DNA of 64,000 bases from Candidatus Electrothrix communis (GTDB lineage Bacteria; Desulfobacterota; Desulfobulbia; Desulfobulbales; Desulfobulbaceae): positions 1,109,572-1,173,571 of the forward strand of contig CP130629.1 in the NCBI GenBank assembly GCA_030644725.1, read 5' to 3'. Shown here in pieces: positions 1 to 9,249 of this stretch (within the stretch, counting starts at the first letter, position 1; every line of letters starts with the position of its first letter). The notes below the pieces were generated by a model, which saw only the letters and a list, made by a program, of their open reading frames with translations, ran no database searches and was not told the DNA's origin. The position numbers were made by a program, and so were the translations under genes.

Positions 1-836
1 CTGAACAAGCGGCTGCCGGCTCCCTATTTTCTGGTTACCTTTACCCTGCCTGCTCAACTCAGGGATCTTGCCTGGAGAAATCAGAAAATCGTTTATTCAC
101 AGATGTTCGCTTCGGTCAAAGAGACTCTGAAAACCTTTACTGCAAATGACAAAAAACTCGGCGGAGAAGCGGGATTTACCGCTATCCTCCATACCCATGC
201 AAGAAATCTTGATCATCACCCCCACATCCATGTGGTCATGCCCGGAGCAAGCATCAACAAAAAAACAGGGTTGTGGCATAAAAGGGGGCTGAATACCTCT
301 TTAACCACAAGGCCTTGGCAAAGGTTTTTCGGGCAAAGATGCTTACGGCCATAGTTGAGCAAGGCCTGAAACTGCCAAAGGATTGCCCGGAAAAGTGGGT
401 TGTCGACTGCAAGAGCGTCGGCAACGGAGACAAGGCGATCATCTATCTCGGCAAATATCTCTACCGGGGCGTAATTCAGGAAAAGGATATCCTGAAGTGC
501 GAAAACGGCATGGTTACCTTCAGGTATCTTCACGCCAAAACCGGCAAATACAGGTCCAGGGAGGTGACCGGAGAAGAATTCCTCTCTCTGCTCATGCTGC
601 ACGTCTTGCCCAAAGGGTTTCGCAGGGCACGCTGTTACGGTTTTCTGCATCCGTGCAGCAAAAAGCTCATCCGATTTCTCCAACTGGTGCTTAGGGTCAA
701 CCCGTTTACATTATTCAGTGCTGAGCAACCCAAAAAAGCTGCTATCATCTGCCCGAACTGCGGGGCGGAAATGAAAATCATTCGGACTAGGGTGAGGAAG
801 CCGCCTCCTCTCCGGCCAGCTGTTTGCATCGCATAA
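1..836 (+). pseudogene. IS91-type (IS801/IS1294-like) transposase, partial and frameshifted
   Basis: The gene enters from the left edge, so its N-terminus is not visible. The first part reads in frame 1 and holds the HUH relaxase-like motif (LDHHPHIHVVMPG) that contacts the single-stranded element ends in rolling-circle IS91 transposases. At about 280-290, around a run of five G, the reading moves to frame 3 and continues (EYLFNHKALAKVFRAKM, then YLGKYLYRG with the Tyr region) to a C-terminal CPNCGAEM zinc-finger half. The two halves together match the family in order, so this is one gene with a one-step frameshift. It could be a decayed copy or a sequencing error in the G run. Rolling-circle IS91 elements have no terminal inverted repeats, so the outer boundary cannot be set from sequence. 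Confidence 0.85.
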
Positions 837-1077
837 AAATGGAGGTGTGCATGGTTATGTAACCCTGAAGCGACATCGCCAGCTTTCGAAAAAACCGGTT
901 CAACCGGCGCTGGATACCTGTACTTAAAAAATACTATTTTTCACCGACTACAGCTTTATGCATAGGGAAAATCAATTTCAAAGATCAAATTCTCGGTTCC
1001 AAAACAGCCTTCCGGTCCATCTGTCTGACTAGGCAGCCTTCAGCCAAAAAAGATGTTTTCTATATAATGCCGGGCTT

Positions 1078-1139
1078 GTCCAACAAACGGTTCAGATTGT
1101 GGCTCGCTGCGCTCGCACAATCTAACCTTATTCGTTATT
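1078..1139 (+). repeat. orphan integron attC-like recombination site
   Basis: This site has the architecture of an integron cassette site. An R''-like box GTCCAAC (1078-1084) fits RYYYAAC. A left L box GTTCAGATTGTG (1090-1101) pairs with CACAATCTAAC (1116-1126) over 11 bp with one extra base (C1093), the position of the extrahelical base in attC hairpins. A GC-rich terminal loop lies between. A right GTT (1134-1136) pairs with the AAC core, leaving unpaired spacers on both sides. The right R' box (GTTATTT) departs from GTTRRRY beyond the GTT. No integrase gene is visible. The flanking 837-1077 and 1140-1156 hold no gene. Confidence 0.55.
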
Positions 1140-1156
1140 TTAACGTAAATAATTAG

Positions 1157-2020
1157 ATAGATAAATATTTTATTAAATATTTAGTTACAAATAGAGACTT
1201 TCAAAAATATATAGAAAACTTTGCAACAGGAACAACTATTCCGAATGTCTCATTAAAAACTATGAGGGAATATAGTTTCTTGCTTCCTCCTCTCCCCGAA
1301 CAAAAGGCCATAGCCTCGGTTCTCTCCGGCCTTGACGACAAAATAGACCTGCTCCACTGCCAGAATAAAACCCTTGAGGCAATGGCGGAAACGCTGTTCA
1401 GGCAGTGGTTTGTTGAAGAGGCGGGGGATGATTGGGAAGAAAAATCATTATACGACTGCATCAAGCTGATAGGCGGCGGAACTCCGAAAACATCAATTGA
1501 TAAATACTGGAATGGTGATATTGGCTGGCTTTCAGCAAAAGACATAACGCCTAATCATAAAGGTGTTGTTTTGTCTACAGAAAAAGCAATAACAACTGAA
1601 GGATTAAACAACAGTTCAACAAAAATTCTGCCCCGATTCAGCACGATCATTTCCGCAAGAGGCACTGTTGGAAAATATGCTCTTTTAGCTGAAGGCATGG
1701 CATTCAGCCAATCAAATTATGGTATTATGCCAAAATACGAAGAGTGCTATTTTTTTACATATCTTCTTGTAGCTAACGTTGTCGATGAGCTTTTAAGCGC
1801 GGCGTATGGCAGCGTTTTTGATACAATCACGACAAAAACTTTTAAAGAACAGTGTGTAACTGTCCCATTTGGAAAAGAAATTGTACGTTTTGAAAATGAG
1901 GTTTCTCCACTTTTCCATAAAATTATAAACAACTCAAAACAAATCAACACCCTCGAAAACCTCCGCGACACTCTACTTCCCAAACTCATGAGCGGAGAGG
2001 TACGAGTACACCATGACTGA
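1157..2020 (+). pseudogene. hsdS: type I restriction specificity subunit HsdS, 5'-truncated
   Basis: HsdS carries two target-recognition domains joined by conserved helices and sets which DNA site a type I restriction enzyme reads. Here the homology starts abruptly at about 1157, after an in-frame TAG at 1154, with only the last ~35 residues of the first recognition domain (RDFQKYIENFATGTTIPNVS). It then runs through the central conserved helix (LPPLPEQKAIASVLSGLDDK), a full second domain (GGGTPKTSIDKYWNGDIGW) and the C-terminal helix ending LLPKLMSGEVRV. An ATG at 1262 could still give a 252-aa half-HsdS. The 3' end overlaps hsdR by 8 bp, as in an intact operon. The upstream hsdM is missing. 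Confidence 0.8.
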
Positions 2021-5000
2021 AGCGGAAATAGAAAAACTCGCCATAGAATGCTTTCAGCCACTCGGCTATAAATACTTCTACGGCCCGGACGTTGCCCCGA
2101 ACGGTAAAAACCCGCTCCGCAACAGCTTTGATGAATACCTGTTGGCGGAAACCCTTCGTTCAGCAATCAGCCGCCTGAACCCGGATATTCCCCACAGCGC
2201 CCAAGAAGACGCTTTCAACCAGGTTGAGCGCATCCATTCCCCGGATCTGATCAGCAACAATAAAGAGTTTCACCACCTGCTGACCGAAGGGGTCAAGGTG
2301 ACGGTGCGCAAGGACGGCAACGACCGGGGCGAAATTGTCTGGCTGGTTGATTTTGACAGCCCGGAGAACAACGAATTTTTCGTCATAAATCAGTTCACCG
2401 CCACAGAGAAGAACAAGGAAAAACGCCCGGACCTGGTCCTCTTTATCAACGGGCTGCCCCTGGTGGTCATTGAGCTGAAAAACCCGACCGATGAACAGGC
2501 AACCCTTCAATCCGCCTTCCGACAGCTCGACACCTACAAAAGCCTCATCCCCTCCCTGTTCACTTATAACGCAATCTTAATTATTTCTGACGGGCTGGAA
2601 GCAAGGGCCGGCTCCCTATCCGCAGGATTCAACCGCTTTATGGTCTGGAAGAGCGCAGACGGCAAAACAGAGGCCTCCTGCCTGGTCAGCCAGCTGGAAA
2701 CCCTGATTGCCGGCATGCTGAACCGGGAAACCCTGCTGGATCTTGTCCACCATTTCATCGTCTTTGAGCAGTCCAAGACCGAAGATCGAAAAACCGGATT
2801 GACCAGTATCAAAACAGTAAAAAAGCTGGCTGCCTATCATCAGTATTATGCGGTCAACAAAGCGATTGAAAGCACGATCAAGGCCGCCTCGAACAACGGC
2901 AACAGAAAGGGCGGAGTGGTCTGGCATACGCAGGGCAGCGGTAAATCTCTGAGCATGGTCTTTTACACCGGTAAACTTGTTCTTGCCCTGAATAATCCTA
3001 CCGTTGTTGTTATCACGGATAGAAACGACCTTGACGACCAGCTCTTTGATACTTTTGCCGCTGCACAACAGCTGATTCGGCAGAAACCTGTCCAGGCGAA
3101 AGACCGGCAGCACCTGAAAGCCTTGTTGCAGGTGGCTTCAGGCGGAGTGGTTTTCACCACGATCCAGAAGTTCCAGCCGGAACAGGGCAACGTGTACGAG
3201 CAGCTTTCCGACCGGAAAAATATTGTGGTTATTGCGGATGAGGCCCACCGGACCCAATACGGCTTTCAGGCGAAAACCATTGATGACAAGGACGAACAGG
3301 GGCAGGTCATCGGCAAAAAGACCGTGTACGGCTTTGCCAAGTACATGCGGGATGCCTTGCCCAAGGCCACCTATCTCGGCTTTACCGGTACCCCCATAGA
3401 AAGCAGCGACGTGAACACCCCGGCGATTTTTGGGGATTATGTGCATATCTACGATATTTCCCAGGCGGTTGAGGACGGGAGCACCGTCAGGATTTATTAT
3501 GAAAGCAGGCTGGCCAGAATCACCCTGACCGAGGAGGGCCGGGAGCTGGTGGAGGAACTGGATGATGAGCTGGATCAGGAAGACCTCTCTGGAGCCCAAC
3601 AGGCCAAGGCAAAATGGACCCAGCTGGAAGCCCTGATCGGCAGCAAGGAGCGGGTAAAAAATGTTGCTCAGGATCTTATCCGCCATTTTGAACAGCGGCA
3701 GGAGGTTTTTCAGGGCAAGGGTATGATTGTGGCCATGTCCCGCAGGATTGCCGCTGATCTGTACCGAGAAATCATCGCCTTGCAACCGGGCTGGCACAAT
3801 GACGAGCTGAGCAAGGGAACCATTAAGGTGGTGATGACGGCGAAGTCTTCAGAAGGGGGCGAAATAGCCAAGCACCATACCACCAAGCAAGAACGGAGAA
3901 CCTTGGCGGAACGGATGCGCAACCCTGAGGATCCCTTGCAGTTGGTTATTGTCCGGGATATGTGGCTGACCGGTTTTGATGCGCCGTCCCTGCATACCCT
4001 GTACATTGACAAGCCCATGAAGGGTCATAACCTGATGCAGGCCATTGCACGGGTGAACAGGGTCTACGGGGATAAACCGGGCGGGCTGGTGGTTGATTAT
4101 TTGGGCATTGCTTCGGATCTGAAAAAGGCCCTTTCCTTTTATGCGGACAGCGGCGGCAAGGGAGAACCGGCTGTTGCGCAGGAGCAGGCGGTTGCTCTTC
4201 TTTTGGAGAAATTGGAAATCGTTTCTCAGATGTTCGATGGTTTCGCGTATGAAGAATATTTTGCCGCTGACACCTCACGAAAACTTTCCTTGATCCTGGC
4301 AGCGGAAGACCATATATTAGGTCTGGAGAACGGCAAAAAACGCTTTCAGGATGAAGTCGTGGCCCTGTCCAAGGCCTTTGCCCTTGCTGTGCCCCATGAA
4401 CAGGCCCTGGATTGCAAGGATGAGGTGGCCTTTTTCCAGGCCATCAAGGCCCGGCTGGCCAAGTTTTCCGCTACAGAGCACGGCCGGACCGATGAGGAAC
4501 GGGAAGCGGTTATCCGCCAGGTCATTGACCAAGCCCTTGTTTCCCATCAGATGATAGATATTTTTGATGCAGCCGGAATCAAAAAACCTGATATTTCCAT
4601 TATTTCCGAAGAATTCCTGCTGGAAATCCGGGAGATGGAACATAAAAACATTGCCCTGGAAGTCCTGAAAAAACTACTCAACGATGAGATCCGGGCTCGG
4701 GCTAAAAAGAATCTGGTCCAGAGCAACAGCCTGATGGAGATGCTTGAAGACTCCATTAAACGCTATCACAACAAAATTATTACCGCTGCTGAAGTTATGG
4801 AAGAGTTGATTCAGTATGCAAAGAAAATGCAGGGCATGGACAGAGAAGCCGAAGAAATGGGCCTCACTGATTTTGAATATGCTTTTTATACGGCGGTTGC
4901 CAATAACGACAGCGCGGTTGAACTGATGCAGAAAGACACATTGCGGGAACTGGCTGTGGTGCTGACCGAGAAGGTCCGGGCCAACGCCTCTATTGACTGG

Positions 5001-5150
5001 ACCATCAAAGAGGATGTCCGGGCAAAACTCAAGGTACTGGTCAAACGCACCCTGCGGAAATACGGCTACCCGCCGGATATGCAGAAACTGGCCACTGAGA
5101 CTGTTTTGAAACAGGCGGAACATATTGCTGATGAGTTGACAGGAGGTTGA
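2013..5150 (+). CDS. hsdR: type I restriction endonuclease subunit R
   Basis: This is the motor and nuclease subunit of a type I restriction-modification enzyme: it translocates DNA with ATP and cuts at a distance. The 1045-aa length is normal. An N-terminal PD-(D/E)xK nuclease is visible (RPD at 138-140, then E154-L-K156). It is followed by a superfamily 2 helicase with Walker A TQGSGKS (306-312), DEAH (409-412), a motif III-like GFTGTP and motif VI-like QAIARVNR. Both catalytic centres look intact. It starts at an ATG inside the end of hsdS. Because HsdM is absent and HsdS is truncated, activity here would need partners encoded elsewhere; the gene itself shows no damage. Confidence 0.95.
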   Translation: MTEAEIEKLAIECFQPLGYKYFYGPDVAPNGKNPLRNSFDEYLLAETLRSAISRLNPDIPHSAQEDAFNQVERIHSPDLISNNKEFHHLLTEGVKVTVRKDGNDRGEIVWLVDFDSPENNEFFVINQFTATEKNKEKRPDLVLFINGLPLVVIELKNPTDEQATLQSAFRQLDTYKSLIPSLFTYNAILIISDGLEARAGSLSAGFNRFMVWKSADGKTEASCLVSQLETLIAGMLNRETLLDLVHHFIVFEQSKTEDRKTGLTSIKTVKKLAAYHQYYAVNKAIESTIKAASNNGNRKGGVVWHTQGSGKSLSMVFYTGKLVLALNNPTVVVITDRNDLDDQLFDTFAAAQQLIRQKPVQAKDRQHLKALLQVASGGVVFTTIQKFQPEQGNVYEQLSDRKNIVVIADEAHRTQYGFQAKTIDDKDEQGQVIGKKTVYGFAKYMRDALPKATYLGFTGTPIESSDVNTPAIFGDYVHIYDISQAVEDGSTVRIYYESRLARITLTEEGRELVEELDDELDQEDLSGAQQAKAKWTQLEALIGSKERVKNVAQDLIRHFEQRQEVFQGKGMIVAMSRRIAADLYREIIALQPGWHNDELSKGTIKVVMTAKSSEGGEIAKHHTTKQERRTLAERMRNPEDPLQLVIVRDMWLTGFDAPSLHTLYIDKPMKGHNLMQAIARVNRVYGDKPGGLVVDYLGIASDLKKALSFYADSGGKGEPAVAQEQAVALLLEKLEIVSQMFDGFAYEEYFAADTSRKLSLILAAEDHILGLENGKKRFQDEVVALSKAFALAVPHEQALDCKDEVAFFQAIKARLAKFSATEHGRTDEEREAVIRQVIDQALVSHQMIDIFDAAGIKKPDISIISEEFLLEIREMEHKNIALEVLKKLLNDEIRARAKKNLVQSNSLMEMLEDSIKRYHNKIITAAEVMEELIQYAKKMQGMDREAEEMGLTDFEYAFYTAVANNDSAVELMQKDTLRELAVVLTEKVRANASIDWTIKEDVRAKLKVLVKRTLRKYGYPPDMQKLATETVLKQAEHIADELTGG

Positions 5151-5188
5151 GCGGCTGCCAACTCATCAAAAAAAATAGAATTATATGT

Positions 5189-6640
5189 TTATTTTTCTAG
5201 TTGTTTTATCGGTATTTCAATTCCCTCTACGACCGCTTTGATAACTGCGGGGTTATCAGCATGATTTTTATGGGCAGCACTGGGGGATTTGAAAAGAAAT
5301 GGTATTGAAAGGCCTGGATTCCGTACTGAGATATTTACTACCTTCCCATAGGTACCTGTGTATTGAAGGTTAGGTGTTATATCGAACCCTAAAAGGTCGT
5401 TAGCATCATTAAAAGCCACATAAGTAGAACGTGCCGTGATCGGCTCAAGAGGTTCTGTCCGGTTCCGAAGTAATCTGTTCGGGCATTCGCCTTCTTCATC
5501 AGTATCGGAATAGCAATCTTCGGCAGTGTAACGAGCAAGGAGAAGGAGTGAAATTTGATTCGCCATCATGTAAACCGTTCTCTGATCATAAAGATTAAAA
5601 AGCTGTGAATCCTGTAATTCCTCACTGCTTAATTCTCTTCCATTTTCTTTCCGTAATTCATTTTCTAGTGTTGCTGCTTGAGAAAATCTTTGTTCTGTAT
5701 CCAAATACAAAAAGCTCCCTAAGCTTTCGGTAATAGTAACAAAGGGCGTTTTAAGCAAAATGCTGGCTGTGTCTTGATACGTTTCTTCATCTATAACATA
5801 CGATGACAAATTGCATCGTTCTTCTTTAAACCGTTTGAAGGTTTCATCCGTGTTATCAAGAATGTCACGAGCAACTATACAATTTGCCAGCATGATATCA
5901 TCTTTTATGATATCCCCCAAAGGACCGAGGAGTATAATCGGGTCAGCGAACCCATTGATCATAATATCATCTTTTAATAAGCCGTTAACCCAGGTTCGAG
6001 AATCAGTATTGCGTTTTTCTTTAACTGGCGTACAATTATTTTTCCTGGATTCAACTGAACGTGACTCAAAACATGCAAGGAACTCATTTTTAACTTGGTT
6101 CCGAAAAGGAGCCCATAGCACTTCGTAATATATTAAGCGGGGAAGATCAGGCTGTTGATCATCAACCCAAACGTATTTTCTCAACTCCGATAATTTAGGT
6201 TTATTTCTTAACGGCAGAGGACCGAGATCTAACGGCTGAGGGCCAAGATAGGGTGTAAAATCATATCCTCTGGTAATGTTAATAGCTTCTGGTTCGTTGT
6301 CTGCCAGCTCTAGCCCTAGCCTTTCACCAATACGCTTCTGCATACCCTCACTATATCTCGCCTTATCAGTAATCATTCCATGAATGACGAGAACCCGAAC
6401 TGGCTGGTCTGGAAATTTGTTCAATGCTTGGCGGATACCGGCAATATGTCGACGATGGTCCCCTTCTCCCTCTCCTTTAATAACGAAGGGGATAGAGAAA
6501 GGAAGGGGGCGAATATCCTCATCTCGAAAATCGGTTTGTGCAGCACAACCTGTAAGTACGAGTAGTGCTAACAATGTAAATAGCACCTTGCAATGGATCA
6601 TTGATTTGCAAAAAGATAGGAACCTTTCGTAGTTATTCAT
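5189..6640 (-). CDS. lipoprotein with alpha/beta-hydrolase-like features
   Basis: The start was set at 6640, where ATG follows a strong GGAGGAGG about 6 bases upstream; a longer reading from 6670 would run through that ribosome site. The 483-aa product has a lipoprotein signal with lipobox LTGC (Cys32). VLVIHGM (HG at 87-88) resembles the oxyanion-hole strand of serine hydrolases. TESLGS (Ser306) resembles a nucleophile elbow but lacks the usual first Gly (GxSxG). A His-rich stretch near the C-terminus (AAHKNHADNP) is where the catalytic His of such enzymes sits. I infer an envelope-anchored lipase- or esterase-like protein; no named family is certain. It is convergent with hsdR. Confidence 0.7.
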   Translation of the reverse strand: MNNYERFLSFCKSMIHCKVLFTLLALLVLTGCAAQTDFRDEDIRPLPFSIPFVIKGEGEGDHRRHIAGIRQALNKFPDQPVRVLVIHGMITDKARYSEGMQKRIGERLGLELADNEPEAINITRGYDFTPYLGPQPLDLGPLPLRNKPKLSELRKYVWVDDQQPDLPRLIYYEVLWAPFRNQVKNEFLACFESRSVESRKNNCTPVKEKRNTDSRTWVNGLLKDDIMINGFADPIILLGPLGDIIKDDIMLANCIVARDILDNTDETFKRFKEERCNLSSYVIDEETYQDTASILLKTPFVTITESLGSFLYLDTEQRFSQAATLENELRKENGRELSSEELQDSQLFNLYDQRTVYMMANQISLLLLARYTAEDCYSDTDEEGECPNRLLRNRTEPLEPITARSTYVAFNDANDLLGFDITPNLQYTGTYGKVVNISVRNPGLSIPFLFKSPSAAHKNHADNPAVIKAVVEGIEIPIKQLEK

Positions 6641-7066
6641 ACTTCCTCCTCCGGTTGTAGTTTTTTGCATCCATACATTTGAGTAAAGATTACTATATAG
6701 GATTCTACATTACAGCGGCAACTAATACAAGTCGAAGAGGTAGGGTTGTCTGAGATGAAAAAGACCTGTGACTTTGAGAAATGCGCAGGTCGGGTGCCGA
6801 AAAGATTAATAGCGAGCAGGTGAAACGGAACTTCTTTATGGTGATTCCCCACAGCCTTTATGCCTATCCAGTCAAGGGTTGGCATATTTGTTGTTCTCCA
6901 AAAATAAAAAATTACAGCAGCGGGGCCGGGAAAGGGCAGTTTATGATAAACCTTGACGTTATAGCATGAAATTGGTTATGCCTGAATAGAAAAGCTCATT
7001 TCGCAAGCTCTCTTTTTGCTCAAGGCTGGCGGACTGGTAACTAATTCAATTCGTGAGGGATTAAAC
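6641..7066. other. intergenic region between divergent genes, no gene seen
   Basis: About 425 bases separate the minus-strand lipoprotein and the plus-strand ferredoxin. Only short open frames without ribosome sites occur. Promoters for both genes are expected here, but I cannot single out convincing -35/-10 pairs. Confidence 0.5.
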
Positions 7067-7252
7067 ATGCTGCAAGTAGAAATAGACCGAAAAAAATGCA
7101 ATCAATGTTTTGAGTGTATCGAAGTCTGCCCGGAAGGGGTGCTTGAAATCGTGGACGGCTGGCCCGCCCATGTCTATATGGAAAAATGCAAGGGCTGTGC
7201 AACCTGCCTGAATATGTGCCCGGAAGACGCAATCAGTGTTATTGAATACTGA
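7067..7252 (+). CDS. small 2[4Fe-4S] ferredoxin
   Basis: A 61-aa soluble electron carrier with two complete bacterial-type cluster motifs: CNQCFECIEVCPEG and CKGCATCLNMCPED (each CxxCxxCxxxCP). The start at 7067 follows GAGGGA at a suitable distance; an open frame extends to 7016, but that extension has no ribosome site. It stands alone between a lipoprotein gene and umuC, so its electron partner cannot be read from context. Such ferredoxins serve oxidoreductases in anaerobes. Confidence 0.9.
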   Translation: MLQVEIDRKKCNQCFECIEVCPEGVLEIVDGWPAHVYMEKCKGCATCLNMCPEDAISVIEY

Positions 7253-7299
7253 CCATAGGAACATATTGAAAAAACGTTATTGAAGAGAGTGATAGTTGC

Positions 7300-8583
7300 C
7301 TACGCCTTAACAACCGGCAGTTCCGCCCAATCCGTCGTATAGTCCGGTGATTTCATCAACCGCCTGGAACTCCATTCTCTTCGCAGACCTGTACACCCAT
7401 AGCGCAGCATGTCCCGACCCCATTTATCATTAATCCGGTCAACCGCATCCATCAGCGGGTTGAACTGTTCCTCTTCCGCCCGGAAAAACAGGTTCTGCTG
7501 ACGGATACCTGCCGAATTCAGGCCGGTGAGCATAACCCCCGCCTTTTTATACCCGCAGCCCGGCCTGTAGAGTTCGCTCACCGCCTTAAAGGCCGCTTTA
7601 ATCAGGGTCGGGGTGGCGGAACTCTCCTGCTGTAACGGAACCATCCTGCTGCCGGAAAAAGACGGCTTCTGTTCGCTGGTAAAAGAGCCGGTGGAAAGAA
7701 AAACATGGACATTGGTCGCTGTCATCCCCTGAGAGCGTATTTTGCGGGCGGCAAGGGAAACAAAGGTGGAAACCGCCTGTTTCACTTCATCAAGCGTGGT
7801 GACCGGGTGGCGGAAGGTTCTGGAACTGACCACGGATTTGCTGTTTGCCCCGCTCTCATTAATGGATATGCAGGGGTTGCCGCGTAATTCCATTACAATA
7901 CGTTGACCGGGCAGACCAAGAAGCCCGCGCATCCGCTCGCTGTCGCTGTTTTTCAGGTCAAGGGCCGTAGATATCCCGTGTTGGTTCAGCGTCTCCTTGT
8001 ATCGCCTGCCCACACCCCAAAGGTCTTGTACAGGGATTGAGGAAAGAATTTCATCCGGTGACGGACTCAGGACGAAATTGAACACGCCCCCGCATTCAGG
8101 ATTTTTCTTTGCTATGGATGCAGCCAGCTTGGCAAGGGTGCGGGTCGGTGCTATCCCTACGGAAACAGGTATGCCCACCCATTGACCGACCCTGCGCCGT
8201 AATGCCCGGCAGCGGTGGGCAGCCTGCTGATTGTCCATACCGGAGAGCCGAATAAACGCCTCATCAATGGAATAGATTTCCACCTCCGGCTCTTCCTCCT
8301 GCAAAACCGACATAACCCGGTGGGAAAGGTCGCCGTACAGGCCGAAGTTGCAGGAAAAGACCTGAACCCCCTGCCGCTGAAGAAAGGGTTTGCGCTTGAA
8401 ATACGGTTCCCCCATACCGATACCGAGACGTTTCACCTCGTTGGATCGGGCAATGATACAGCCGTCATTATTGGAGAGCACCACAACAGGCCGATTCCGC
8501 AGGCAGGGCTGAAACACCCGTTCACAGGAAACGTAAAAATTATTGCAGTCCACCAGGGCAAAGAGTTTGTTTCCCGCTGTCAT
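7300..8583 (-). CDS. umuC: DNA polymerase V catalytic subunit UmuC (Y family)
   Basis: A translesion DNA polymerase of 427 aa, the normal UmuC length. The N-terminus FALVDCNNFYVSCERVFQP holds the first metal-binding Asp and the steric-gate region. YSIDEAFIRL holds the catalytic Asp-Glu pair, and VGIAPTRTLAKLAA the palm helix. A little-finger domain follows, ending with the UmuC-type C-terminal tail (MLTGLNSAG, then RWGRDMLRYG-like). It lies 15 bp downstream of umuD on the same strand, the standard umuDC operon. Expression is expected to be damage-induced, though I found no clear LexA box in the 198 bp upstream of umuD. Confidence 0.95.
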   Translation of the reverse strand: MTAGNKLFALVDCNNFYVSCERVFQPCLRNRPVVVLSNNDGCIIARSNEVKRLGIGMGEPYFKRKPFLQRQGVQVFSCNFGLYGDLSHRVMSVLQEEEPEVEIYSIDEAFIRLSGMDNQQAAHRCRALRRRVGQWVGIPVSVGIAPTRTLAKLAASIAKKNPECGGVFNFVLSPSPDEILSSIPVQDLWGVGRRYKETLNQHGISTALDLKNSDSERMRGLLGLPGQRIVMELRGNPCISINESGANSKSVVSSRTFRHPVTTLDEVKQAVSTFVSLAARKIRSQGMTATNVHVFLSTGSFTSEQKPSFSGSRMVPLQQESSATPTLIKAAFKAVSELYRPGCGYKKAGVMLTGLNSAGIRQQNLFFRAEEEQFNPLMDAVDRINDKWGRDMLRYGCTGLRREWSSRRLMKSPDYTTDWAELPVVKA

Positions 8584-8598
8584 ATCAGCAGCAACGCA

Positions 8599-9051
8599 TC
8601 AGAATTGATGAATAACAGAGGTGACAACGCCCCATATCTGACAGCCCTCATCGTTTTTGATATCAATGGAAGGATAGGCCGGGTTCTCTGCAACAAGCCG
8701 GGCTGTTCCCTTGTCCAGAACAAGCCGCTTAACGGTCAATTCTCCGTCCAACACGGCGATAACGATATCATTATGTTCCGCTTGTCGGGATCGGTCAACC
8801 ACCAGGATATCATCATGCTGGATCCCGGCCCCGGTCATGGATTCACCGTCTACCCGGACAAAAAAGGTCGCAGCCTGATTTGTGATCAGCAGCTCGTTCA
8901 GATCAAGGCTGCCGTCCGTGTAGTCTTCAGCCGGAGAGGGAAAGCCAGCCGAAACCCCACCAAGAAAAAGAGGGAGTTCGACCCGTTTTTTTTGTTCCGC
9001 CCTGTAGACCCTACTGATATCCGGGCCGGTTATACCTGATTTGCTGTTCAC
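8599..9051 (-). CDS. umuD: UmuD, LexA-like self-cleaving subunit of polymerase V
   Basis: A 150-aa S24-family protein whose RecA-stimulated self-cleavage converts it to the active partner of UmuC. The cleavage dipeptide Ala35-Gly36 lies in GGVSAGFPSP, the nucleophile is Ser71 (DGESMTGAG) and the general base is Lys108 (LTVKRL). The start is a GTG at 9051; an in-frame stop lies just upstream and no ATG is available, and the ribosome site is weak. The gene leads the umuDC pair. Confidence 0.93.
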   Translation of the reverse strand: MNSKSGITGPDISRVYRAEQKKRVELPLFLGGVSAGFPSPAEDYTDGSLDLNELLITNQAATFFVRVDGESMTGAGIQHDDILVVDRSRQAEHNDIVIAVLDGELTVKRLVLDKGTARLVAENPAYPSIDIKNDEGCQIWGVVTSVIHQF

Positions 9052-9249
9052 AATGATTGATTACTCTGTTTCTTTTGATAATATCGGGATGGTTACCAGT
9101 GGATTACCCTTGACGCGAGAGCATAGAACCGGTTATCCCTTAACCGAAAAGCAGCCCGCCCCCAGAGGCGACAAAGAATTACAAGGTGACCACTGTCACA
9201 GGAAGACTACATCTTTTACAACTCAAAAAAATAAGAGAAAAACTGTACT

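Noticed and set aside
6384-6632. Short plus-strand ORFs inside the lipoprotein gene
   Set aside because: Antisense to its signal-peptide region, with no start signal or homology.
9052-9249. LexA box upstream of umuDC
   Set aside because: CTGTTTCTTT and CTGTCACAGG strings do not form the CTGT-N8-ACAG palindrome; the LexA motif of this lineage is not known to me.
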